Source: Chromobacterium alkanivorans
GTDB lineage: Bacteria; Pseudomonadota; Gammaproteobacteria; Burkholderiales; Chromobacteriaceae
NCBI RefSeq assembly: GCF_016937655.1
Contig: NZ_JAFHKL010000003.1
Coordinates: forward strand, 411,798-475,797
Direction of reading: 5' to 3'
Length of the DNA stretch: 64,000 bases
Within the stretch, counting starts at the first letter, position 1. Each line of letters opens with the position of its first letter. Of this stretch, positions 1-6,893 are shown piece after piece. The notes under the pieces are model-generated. The model made no database searches, was not told the DNA's origin, and saw only the letters and a list, made by a program, of their open reading frames with translations. A program made the translations under genes and the position numbers.

Positions 1-126
1 CTGGTGGCGCACCACCAGCGCCTCGCGGCGGGCGTGCTCGCGACAGGTCTGGTCGAACAACTGGCCTATGGTCTGGCCGATCAAGGGTTGCGGGCTGGCG
101 CCGTGGACATAGCTGGGCAGGGTCAT
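1..126 (-). CDS. AMP-binding acyl-CoA synthetase, N-terminal fragment
   Basis: Only the first 42 codons lie in the window; the rest runs off the left edge. The start ATG (complement of 124-126) follows a good purine-rich ribosome site (GGAGAGAG). The visible peptide begins MTLPSYVHGASPQPLIGQ and continues with a stretch (TIGQLFDQTCREHARREALV) typical of the N terminus of fatty-acid CoA ligases, in which the first helix precedes the AMP-binding domain. It is divergent from the liuR gene, and in proteobacteria LiuR-controlled loci often carry an acyl-CoA synthetase, so a role in activating branched-chain or other acyl substrates is likely. The catalytic motifs are outside the window, so the class call rests on the N terminus and context. 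Confidence 0.7.
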   Translation of the reverse strand, partial: MTLPSYVHGASPQPLIGQTIGQLFDQTCREHARREALVVRHQ

Positions 127-186
127 CTCATCTCTCTCCTGGTGGACGGTACGTATTGGTCTTGTTTTTTTCATTCATCCCACAAG

Positions 187-217
187 TTGACGATTACGTA
201 AACGTAAATCATGCTAG
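187..217 (+). promoter_or_regulatory. LiuR-type operator-promoter upstream of liuR
   Basis: TTGACG (187-192) and TGCTAG (212-217) are separated by exactly 19 bp, the long spacer typical of MerR-activated promoters. The spacer contains the inverted repeat TTACGT-AA-ACGTAA. The same arrangement occurs at 10071-10101 before liuA. It points toward liuR (autoregulation) and lies between liuR and the divergent acyl-CoA synthetase, so it could serve both. Motif and spacing are seen; LiuR binding is inferred. Confidence 0.8.
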
Positions 218-271
218 GGCTGAGAACGCGTTAAAAAAAAGCTACAATCGCCGCTTGCCCTGGAACACACT

Positions 272-670
272 ATGACCGAACCCGAATTCTTCAGCATCTC
301 CGACCTGGCGCGCGATTTCGACGTCACCCTGCGCACCATCCGCTTCTACGAGGAACAGGGCCTGATAGAACCACAGCGCGACGGCCGCCAGCGGGTATTC
401 AACCGCCGCGACCGCGCCCGGCTCAAGCTGATTCTGCGCGGCAAGCGCATCGGCCTGTCGCTGTCCGACATCCGCGAAATCCTGGACCTGTACGAACAGG
501 CCCACGACGAGGCCGGCCAGTCGCAGAAATTGCTGGATCTGGTGCTGGAACGCCGCCGCCAGCTGGAAGAACAACGCCGCGACATCGACGCGGTGCTGGA
601 AGAAATCACCCGCCTGGAAAGCCACTGCCGCACGGTGCTGGCGCAGCCGCCGGCCGCGCGCAGCGCCTGA
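272..670 (+). CDS. liuR: MerR-family transcriptional regulator LiuR
   Basis: A 132-residue MerR-type regulator. An N-terminal winged helix-turn-helix (about residues 5-75, with the typical TLRTIRFYEEQGLI segment at the recognition helix) is followed by a long helix (about 80-120, rich in Arg, Glu and Leu) that forms the dimerisation coiled coil. There is no cysteine-containing metal-binding loop at the C terminus (a single Cys, in the ESHCRTV segment), which argues against a metal sensor and agrees with the LiuR group that controls leucine and isovalerate degradation. Its own upstream region and the liuA promoter share the same 19-bp-spacer operator. It is divergent from an acyl-CoA synthetase and lies 9.5 kb from the liu structural genes, with unrelated genes between. 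Confidence 0.85.
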   Translation: MTEPEFFSISDLARDFDVTLRTIRFYEEQGLIEPQRDGRQRVFNRRDRARLKLILRGKRIGLSLSDIREILDLYEQAHDEAGQSQKLLDLVLERRRQLEEQRRDIDAVLEEITRLESHCRTVLAQPPAARSA

Positions 671-803
671 GAACCTGTTTACAATCTGCTGCGCGTCGTG
701 ACGCGTGACACGGTGAGTACCACTTCGAAATGCTCATGTACCACTTGTACATTCCGCTTTCTCAGCCGTTTTCGCCTTAGCTCGCGAGATCGCAAACACG
801 TTC
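671..803. repeat. Intergenic inverted-repeat element, family A copy 1
   Basis: About 133 bp with GAACCTGTTTA at one end and a diverged complement (AACACGTTC) at the other. It is the reverse-oriented relative of the elements at 9267-9406 and 17506-17647: shared inner blocks include CTTTCTCAGC, TTTCGAAATGCTCATGTAC-type sequence and a central GTAC-N5-GTAC. It starts directly after the liuR stop codon. No coding capacity is evident between it and the nitroreductase gene. Confidence 0.8.
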
Positions 804-881
804 CGATAGCGGCGAACCGGTTCAAAACCCCGCCTGCGCGAATGCGGCGGACATTGAGCCGGTTCACGATCAAGCAGACCA

Positions 882-1499
882 TCAAGCCAACACCATCACC
901 TCGGCCACCGGCCGGCGCGGCTTCTGCGGCCAATTGCCGCCCGCCGCCCGCCCCACCGTCACCAGCATCACCGGCAACTCGTCCGCGGTCAGGCCAAACT
1001 CCCGCGCCACCGCGGCCGCGTCGAAACCGCCCATCGCGCAACTGGCCAGGCCGCGCTCCTCCGCCGCCAGCAGCAAGACCATCGTCGCCAATGAGGCGGA
1101 ACGGATCGCCTCGTCGCGCTGCGCGCGCGCGTCGTCCCGGTGCGCGCTCTCCGCCGCGCGCTGCCAACTGTCGCTGACCTCCGGCGGCAGAATGCCGGCC
1201 TCCACCGCCGGCCGCAGCGACGCCTCCAGCCCGCGATGCGCGTTCAGCGTGCCGCAGCAGATAAAGGTCACCGCCGCGTCCGCCACTTTTTGCTGGCCGT
1301 AGCTGGCCGCCTGCAAACGACGCTTGGCCCCGGCGCTGCGCACCGCGACGAACTTCCAGTTCTGCAAATGGTAGGCCGACGGCGCGCGGGTGGCGGCGTT
1401 CAGCAATTGCTCGATCTCCGCGTCCGCCAACACATGAGCGGGATCGAAATGATTGGCCGACACGCGGTTTTCCAACAGGTTTTGCAAAGCGCTCTTCAT
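882..1499 (-). CDS. Nitroreductase-family flavoprotein
   Basis: A 205-residue FMN-dependent nitroreductase-like oxidoreductase. The N terminus has the family's ENRVSANHF and RAPSAYHLQNWKFV segments (FMN phosphate and ring contacts, about residues 10-55), and the middle has the conserved dimer-core helix (ASLATMVLLLAAEERGLASC, about 135-155) followed by the GGFDAAAVAREFGL region. The family reduces nitroaromatics, quinones or other electrophiles using NAD(P)H; the physiological substrate cannot be read from sequence. The start ATG has an AAGGAA ribosome site upstream. It is co-directional with the broken EamA gene upstream (46 bp gap), so the two may once have formed a unit under MarR control. 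Confidence 0.85.
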   Translation of the reverse strand: MKSALQNLLENRVSANHFDPAHVLADAEIEQLLNAATRAPSAYHLQNWKFVAVRSAGAKRRLQAASYGQQKVADAAVTFICCGTLNAHRGLEASLRPAVEAGILPPEVSDSWQRAAESAHRDDARAQRDEAIRSASLATMVLLLAAEERGLASCAMGGFDAAAVAREFGLTADELPVMLVTVGRAAGGNWPQKPRRPVAEVMVLA

Positions 1500-1545
1500 G
1501 AACAGATTCCTTTGAGTGATTTCTTCTGATTGATTCCATTACCGC

Positions 1546-2459
1546 TCAAGACCCGGCGCGCGCCGCGCCCGCCATCACTGAATTGCTCTCTGGCGGCGGC
1601 GCGGCCATGCTGCGCTGCACCGCCAGCACGCTGGCCAGCACCGTGGCCAGGCCGGCCAGCTGCAACAGCCCCAGTGCCTGCCCCAGCAGCAGCCAGCCCA
1701 GCAACACCGCGGTCAGCGGGCTGAGCAAGCCCAGCGAGGACACCGCCACCGGCGACAGCCGGCTCAGCCCGCGGAACCACAGCAAATAGGCCAGCAGCGC
1801 GCCGAACAGACAGAGATAGCCGTAGCCCAGCCACTGCGCCGCGCCCAACGCCGGTAAGGCCGGGTCCAGCGCCCAGGCCAGCGGCGCCAGCATCAGCCCG
1901 CCCAGGCCCAGCTGCCAGCCGGTCAAGGCGGCCAGCGGCGCGGCCGGTCGCCAGCGCCGGGTCAGATAGGTGCCGCTGGCCATCGCCGCCGCGCCGCCAG
2001 CATGCCCACGCCGTCCCAGACCGCGCCCGGCGACAACAGCAAGGCCGCCATGCCCGCCACCCCGGCCACGCTGGCCCAGGCGGCCACCCGCGCCGGACGG
2101 CGGCCGTCCAGCCCCCAGGCCAGGCCCATCACCAGCAGCGGCTGGATGGCGCCCAGCACCGCGGCCAGTCCGCCCGGCAAACGGTAGGCGGCCACGAACA
2201 ACAGCGCCTGGAACACGCCGATGTTCAAGGCGGACAAGGTCAGCAGGCGGCCCCAGTCGCCGCGCCGCGGCAGATGGCGGCTGGCCAGGATCAGCAACAG
2301 GCCGGCCGGAAGCACCCGCAGCAAGGCGGCGGTGAACGGCCGGTCCGGCGGCAGCAGCTGGGTGGTGACGATATAGGTGGAGCCCCAGATCGCCGGAGCC
2401 AGCGCGGTCAACAACACATCGCTCCAACGGGAGGCCATCAGGCGCGCAGACATGGGCAT
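1546..2459 (-). pseudogene. EamA/DMT-family exporter, frameshifted
   Basis: Two overlapping reading frames together give a complete drug/metabolite exporter of about 304 residues. The N-terminal half (start at 2459) has the first EamA repeat: WGSTYIV near residue 25 and LPGGLAAVLGAIQPLLV near residue 95. It reads in frame up to DGVGMLAA and then goes out of frame. The C-terminal half resumes in another frame at about 1990 with AAAMASGTYLTRRW and contains the second repeat (LSPVAVSSLGLLSPLTAVLLGWLLLG), ending at 1546. The interval is 914 bp, one base short of a multiple of three, and the break falls in a monotonous GCGGCGCGGCGGCG run at about 1982-1998. Either a natural one-base deletion or a sequencing error in a GC-rich run explains this. 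It is divergent from a MarR gene that likely controls it. Confidence 0.8.
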
Positions 2460-2496
2460 TCCTTTCGCAATCGCTTATAATCGCATCGAAAACTGA

Positions 2497-2553
2497 CTTG
2501 AATTCAAGATAACATTACCTTGAATTCAAGACAAATAAAATCTTGAATTCAAG
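2497..2553. promoter_or_regulatory. Triple palindromic MarR operator
   Basis: The perfect 12-bp palindrome CTTGAATTCAAG occurs three times, at 2497-2508, 2519-2530 and 2542-2553, with start-to-start distances of 22 and 23 bp (about two helical turns). The copies fill the gap between the MarR gene and the divergent exporter gene, so the dimer could occupy all three on one face of the helix and repress both directions. The repeats are directly visible; binding by the adjacent MarR protein is inferred. Confidence 0.85.
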
Positions 2554-2567
2554 ATAAAGGAATGCGC

Positions 2568-3080
2568 ATGACGCAACAGAACGCTGGCGACGCCGTGGAC
2601 GCCATCCTGGCGCAATGGCACCGGGAACGACCGGACCTGGACGTGGCGCCGATGGGCCTGATCGGCCGGCTGCGCCGCTGCTCCATCCTGCTGCAGCACA
2701 GGCTGGACGCCACTTTCGAGCAATTCGGCCTCAGCGGCTGGGAGTTCGACGTGCTGGCCACGCTCAGGCGCGCCGGCGCGCCGCACAGCCTGGCGCCCAC
2801 CGCGCTGTTCTCCTCGCTGATGATCAGCTCCGGCACCATGACCCACCGCTTGAAAGTGCTGGAAAGCAAGGGCTGGATCGACCGCCCCGCCTGCGCCGAG
2901 GACGCGCGCAGCACCCTGGTGCAACTGACCGCGAGCGGGCTGGAGCTGATAGACCGCGCCGTCACCGCCCACGTGGCCAACGAGCACGCCATCCTGTCCG
3001 GCCTCAACCAGCGCAGCCAGGACGCGCTGGACCGCAAGCTGGCGGAGTTGCTGGCGGAGTTGGAGCCGCCCAGGACATGA
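2568..3080 (+). CDS. MarR-family transcriptional regulator
   Basis: A winged-helix MarR protein of 170 residues from the preferred ATG at 2568, which has an AAAGGA ribosome site six bases upstream; an ATG two codons earlier sits too close to that site. The N-terminal helix (LIGRLRRCSILLQHRLDATF, about residues 25-45) is the dimerisation helix. FGLSGWEFDVLATLRRAG leads to the helix-turn-helix (LFSSLMISSGTMTHRLKVLESKGWIDR, about 80-110), and the wing carries the family's DARSTLVQLT motif. The three identical palindromes immediately upstream are its likely operators. The divergent EamA exporter is the probable regulated efflux partner; the ligand is unknown. Confidence 0.9.
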   Translation: MTQQNAGDAVDAILAQWHRERPDLDVAPMGLIGRLRRCSILLQHRLDATFEQFGLSGWEFDVLATLRRAGAPHSLAPTALFSSLMISSGTMTHRLKVLESKGWIDRPACAEDARSTLVQLTASGLELIDRAVTAHVANEHAILSGLNQRSQDALDRKLAELLAELEPPRT

Positions 3081-3184
3081 CGCCCGCCTAATCTGCGCCC
3101 GCCTGCGGCCAAAGCGCGCCGCATGACTTAAAATCAGGGCTTGAGGCCGGCCCGACCGGGCGCGGCCGCCCCATTCCCGACGCC

Positions 3185-4855
3185 ATGATAGAAAACCAAG
3201 CCATGCTGCTGGCGGTGTTCGAGCGGGCGGCGCTGATGTTGATGGCGCTGTTCTTCCTCACCCGCACCCGCCCGTTTCAACACCTGCTGCGCAAACAGGA
3301 CCACAGCCCGGCCGAACTGGCGGCGGTGTCGCTGCTGTTCTGCCTGTTCGCCGTGTTCAGCACCTATACCGGCATTCCGGTGGACGGCTCGCTGGTCAAT
3401 GTGCGCATCATCGCCATCCTGTCCGGCGGCATCCTGTTCGGCCCCTGGGTGGGCATACCGGCCGGCATCGTCTCCGGCCTGCACCGCTACCTGATCGACA
3501 TCAACGGCTACACCTCGCTGCCCTGCCTGATCTCCAGCGTCTGCGCCGGCCTGCTGGCCACCTGGATCCACTGCCGCGCCGACAGAGGACGGCTGTGGCT
3601 GTACGGCATCCTGGCCGGCATGCTGTGCGAAGGGCTGACCATGGGTCTGATCCTGCTCTTGACCGAGCCGGCGGTGGGCGTGCCCATCGTCCGCCACATC
3701 GCCTTCCCTATGATTGTCGGCACCGTCTGCGTCGGCCTGATCATCAAGCTGGTGCAAGACCTCAACGACGAAAAAGAACTGCTGGCCGCGCGCCAGGCCA
3801 AGCTGGCGCTGACCATCGCCAACCGCACCCTGCCCTATTTCCAGAACCTGGACCGCGACGCCATGGTCCAGGTCTGCACCGTGATCCGCGACCAGCTGGA
3901 CGCCGACGCGGTGGCCATCACCAACACCTCGGACGTGCTGGCCTACGTGGGCCTGGGCAAGGACTACTACGAGATGGACGAGCACTCCGCCATCGGCGCC
4001 ATCACCCGCCAGGCCATCGCCGGCGACCAGATCATCATCGAGAACAATCTGCAGCAATATCACCTGGCGGACTTCCACTCGGTGATCATCATCCCGCTGC
4101 GCGAAAAAGCCGGCGTCAGCGGCACGCTGAAAATCTTCTACCGCAAGAGCCACGGCATCAGCACGCCGCTGCGCGAAGTGGCGGTGGGCCTGTCCCAGCT
4201 GATCTCCACCCAGATGGAAGTGTCGCGGGTCAAACAGCTGGAAGAGATGGCGCGCAAGGCGGAATTCAGCGCGCTGCAAAGCAAGATCAACCCGCACTTC
4301 CTGTTCAACGCCCTGAACGCCATCTCCTCTCTGATCCGCATCCAGCCGCAGCAGGCGCGCCAGCTGATCTCCAACCTGGCGGACTACCTGCGCTACAACC
4401 TGTCGCTGGGCGACCGGCTGATCGACATCCAGGAAGAACTGCAGCAAGTGCGCGACTACGTGGCGATAGAACAGGCGCGCTTCGGCGCCAAGCTGACGGT
4501 GGAGTTCGACATCGACGACGTCCACGTGCGCATCCCCAGCCTGCTGTTGCAGCCGCTGGTGGAAAACGCCATCCTGCACGGCATCCAGCCGCGCAAGGAG
4601 CCGGGCCGGGTCAGCATCGCGGTCAAGCGCGACGGCGACAAGGTGCATGTCTGCGTGCGCGACACCGGCTACGGCGTCAGCCAGGAAGTGCTGGACGGCG
4701 TGGCCGCCGGCACGCTGTCCAGCCGCAGCATAGGCCTGAGCAACGTCAACCAGCGGCTCAAGCTGCTGTACGGCGAGGGCTTGCGGCTAACCCGGCTGGA
4801 GCCCGGCACCGCCGTTTGTTTCGACCTGCCCGCCACCGAGGAGCCGGCATGCTGA
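3185..4855 (+). CDS. ypdA: LytS-type sensor histidine kinase YpdA
   Basis: A 556-residue inner-membrane sensor kinase; E. coli YpdA is of similar length. About six hydrophobic segments at the N terminus (residues 5-190) form the 5TM-LYT sensor domain, with the conserved VNVRIIAILSGGILFGPWVGIPAG stretch read as residues 72-95. A GAF domain follows (about 210-345), then the His-kinase region with phospho-acceptor His371 in INPHFLFNAL, N-box Asn461 (VENAILHGI) and G-box DTGYG at 493-497. The stop overlaps the ypdB start by seven bases. In E. coli YpdA responds to external pyruvate and controls yhjX; a YhjX-like transporter lies 2 kb downstream with a matching DNA site, which supports this over the related BtsS/BtsR pair. 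Confidence 0.85.
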   Translation: MIENQAMLLAVFERAALMLMALFFLTRTRPFQHLLRKQDHSPAELAAVSLLFCLFAVFSTYTGIPVDGSLVNVRIIAILSGGILFGPWVGIPAGIVSGLHRYLIDINGYTSLPCLISSVCAGLLATWIHCRADRGRLWLYGILAGMLCEGLTMGLILLLTEPAVGVPIVRHIAFPMIVGTVCVGLIIKLVQDLNDEKELLAARQAKLALTIANRTLPYFQNLDRDAMVQVCTVIRDQLDADAVAITNTSDVLAYVGLGKDYYEMDEHSAIGAITRQAIAGDQIIIENNLQQYHLADFHSVIIIPLREKAGVSGTLKIFYRKSHGISTPLREVAVGLSQLISTQMEVSRVKQLEEMARKAEFSALQSKINPHFLFNALNAISSLIRIQPQQARQLISNLADYLRYNLSLGDRLIDIQEELQQVRDYVAIEQARFGAKLTVEFDIDDVHVRIPSLLLQPLVENAILHGIQPRKEPGRVSIAVKRDGDKVHVCVRDTGYGVSQEVLDGVAAGTLSSRSIGLSNVNQRLKLLYGEGLRLTRLEPGTAVCFDLPATEEPAC

Positions 4856-5580
4856 AAGCCCTGATCGTGGAAGACGAATACCTGGCGCGCGAGGAACTGG
4901 CCTATTTGATCCGCGAGCACAGCCGCATCGACATCGTCGCCAGCGTGGAAGACGGGCTGGAAGCGTTCAAATTCCTGCAGGAACACGAAGTGGACGTGGT
5001 GTTTCTGGACATCAACATCCCGTCGATAGACGGCCTGCTGCTGGCCAAGAACCTGCACAAATCGTCGCGGCCGCCGCGCATCGTCTTCGTCACCGCTTAC
5101 AAGGAGTTCGCGGTGGAAGCGTTTGAAGTCGAGGCTTTCGACTATATCCTCAAGCCCTACAACGAAGCCCGCATCATCAATCTGCTGGCCAAGCTGGAAG
5201 CGCAGACGCCGCCGGCCGCCGCCGCCGCGCCGGCCGAGGCCCCGGCCGCCAGCCGCACCGTCAATCTGGTCAAGGGCGACAGCCTCATCGTCACCCCCTG
5301 CGAACAGATCTACTACGCCGAGGCCGACGAGAAAGTCACCCTGGTCTATACCGCGCACGACCGCTACGTGATGTCGATGAGCATCAGCGAATTCGTCGCC
5401 CGCCTGCCGGCCGACAGCTTCTTCCGCTGCCACCGCTCCTACTGCGTCAACATCCACAAAATCCGCGAAATCGCTCCCTGGCTCAACAGCACCTACATCA
5501 TCAAGCTGTACGAGCTGAAGGCGGAAATCCCGGTCAGCCGCAGCAATATCAAAGCGTTCCGGCAGTTGATGCATCTTTGA
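4849..5580 (+). CDS. ypdB: LytTR response regulator YpdB
   Basis: A 243-residue response regulator. The receiver domain (1-117) has the acidic pocket Glu8-Asp9, phospho-acceptor Asp54 (FLDINIPS) and Lys102 (ILKPYNEA). An Ala/Pro-rich linker (about 118-136) leads to a LytTR DNA-binding domain (137-243) with YYAEADEKVTLVYT and FFRCHRSYCVNIHKI. The C terminus PVSRSNIKAFRQLMHL is very close to the remembered end of E. coli YpdB. The ATG lies within the last codons of ypdA, indicating translational coupling. The expected target site, a direct repeat of about 10 bp with 21-bp period, is present before the MFS gene at 6894. Confidence 0.87.
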   Translation: MLKALIVEDEYLAREELAYLIREHSRIDIVASVEDGLEAFKFLQEHEVDVVFLDINIPSIDGLLLAKNLHKSSRPPRIVFVTAYKEFAVEAFEVEAFDYILKPYNEARIINLLAKLEAQTPPAAAAAPAEAPAASRTVNLVKGDSLIVTPCEQIYYAEADEKVTLVYTAHDRYVMSMSISEFVARLPADSFFRCHRSYCVNIHKIREIAPWLNSTYIIKLYELKAEIPVSRSNIKAFRQLMHL

Positions 5581-5602
5581 GCAAGATGCCCGAGCGCCCT
5601 TG

Positions 5603-6664
5603 CTAGAGAGCAGGCCAAACCTGGGATTTATCGCGCCGAACGGTATGAAAAAACGCATCCATGCGGACCGCGGCGGCGGCATGCTTGTCCAAAAGGCCAT
5701 CCACTGCGGCGGGAAACATGCGGCGATCGCCCCGCAGATAATCATCCAACGACTCGACCCAATCGCCGACGCCAAACCAGTCATGCCGTCCATAGGCATG
5801 CGCGATAAGACAATGAACCAAGCTAAGAGACGCGCAGGCGGCGTCATAGCCGTGATGGGCGGCGAGAAAATCCGCCTCATCGCCGCTCAATACGAAACGA
5901 TCCGACAAGGCCAGACCAAAATCGCTTAAATAAATCCGCTCGCCATCCGTCAGCAAATTAGCGAAATGCAGATCAAAATGCGCCATCCCCATCTTGCGCA
6001 GATCGGCGCACAACGCCTCTAACTGCAGCTCCATCGCCAGGATGGCCGAGGCGGCGGTCTCCCCCTGCCCCACTTTGCTCCCCAGCCACTGAAACAGCGT
6101 TTGCGGAACGTACTCCATGAACAAGAACAAAGACGAAGAGCTGTCCTGAATCGCCATCACTCTGCGGCGGATCGCCTCCTCGCCATCCCAATACGCGCAG
6201 TATGTCTCCAGGCTTTCCCAAGCAGCCAGGCTGATGCCGGTCGGTTCATCTCGCAAAACGCGCCAATGGTATAGCAGCGGGCAGCACGGGCTGTCGCCCC
6301 GCCGCGCCTGTTCGCTGACCAAACGGTGAGCGGCCAGCTCCCGCCATGCGCCAAAACCCACGGAACCGATGCCGTATTGGTAACGCAGCGGCAATTCAAA
6401 GTGATTTTCCGTCGACAAAAACCGGGAAGGCTCTAGCTCCAGATCCGTCAGCGCTATCCGTTTGACGAACACCGGCCTTCCATCCAGCCGTATCAACGCC
6501 CCTCGGCCTCCCATCCCAACATGAACCGGATCGCCGTTGGCCACCACGCTTTTGATTGTTTCATCGGACATCCGCCCCAAGCCGTCCGATAGGGCGTCGA
6601 ACCCCTGCCATCTCTTATTGGCCTTAGCCATAATGCTCTTCATGCCTTCCAAGAAATCAGGCAA
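5603..6664 (-). CDS. Protein kinase-like protein of unknown role
   Basis: A 353-residue protein with eukaryotic-type kinase-fold motifs: a Gly-rich segment (VGMGGRG, 49-55), beta-3 lysine in VFVKRI (Lys68), alpha-C Glu in WRELAAH (about 109), hinge LFMEYVPQ (181-188), catalytic loop HFDLHFAN (229-236, Asp231 and Asn236) and metal-binding SDFGLA (Asp248). All key residues are present, so phosphotransfer activity is plausible. Whether it acts on proteins or small molecules is not shown. There is no signal peptide or membrane segment. Start choice is uncertain: ATG codons at 6664, 6643 and 6631 are in frame. Its GC content and codon usage are visibly less GC-biased than its neighbours, and it sits opposite in direction between ypdAB and the presumed YpdB target, suggesting insertion by transfer. 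Confidence 0.7.
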   Translation of the reverse strand: MPDFLEGMKSIMAKANKRWQGFDALSDGLGRMSDETIKSVVANGDPVHVGMGGRGALIRLDGRPVFVKRIALTDLELEPSRFLSTENHFELPLRYQYGIGSVGFGAWRELAAHRLVSEQARRGDSPCCPLLYHWRVLRDEPTGISLAAWESLETYCAYWDGEEAIRRRVMAIQDSSSSLFLFMEYVPQTLFQWLGSKVGQGETAASAILAMELQLEALCADLRKMGMAHFDLHFANLLTDGERIYLSDFGLALSDRFVLSGDEADFLAAHHGYDAACASLSLVHCLIAHAYGRHDWFGVGDWVESLDDYLRGDRRMFPAAVDGLLDKHAAAAVRMDAFFHTVRRDKSQVWPAL

Positions 6665-6788
6665 GGTAGATCATCCCACCAGCCATTAAGTTCACCCCAT
6701 GAACCCGCCGCGATCCCCCTGCCGCAGCACAGCCCTGCGGACAGGCGAAAAACCCCTTTCCAAGCCCAGTCATTGACGCCTCCGAATC

Positions 6789-6858
6789 TGCACTTCATTC
6801 CGCGCCGCCTGCATCTCATGCCGCCGCCGCGCCCCCTACATAAGCACAGGCTTATAGT
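6789..6858 (+). promoter_or_regulatory. YpdB-type direct repeat and promoter of the MFS gene
   Basis: TGCACTTCAT (6789-6798) and TGCATCTCAT (6810-6819) form a direct repeat with an 11-bp spacer, period 21 bp. This closely resembles the E. coli YpdB site as remembered (GGCATTTCAT twice, 11-bp spacer, upstream of yhjX). A -10-like TATAGT at 6853-6858 has no good -35 at the right spacing, as expected for an activator-dependent promoter; the repeat would then lie about 45-75 bases before the start of transcription. Confidence 0.7.
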
Positions 6859-6893
6859 CACACCAACAGTAATGACTTTAAGCGAGCAGCGCC

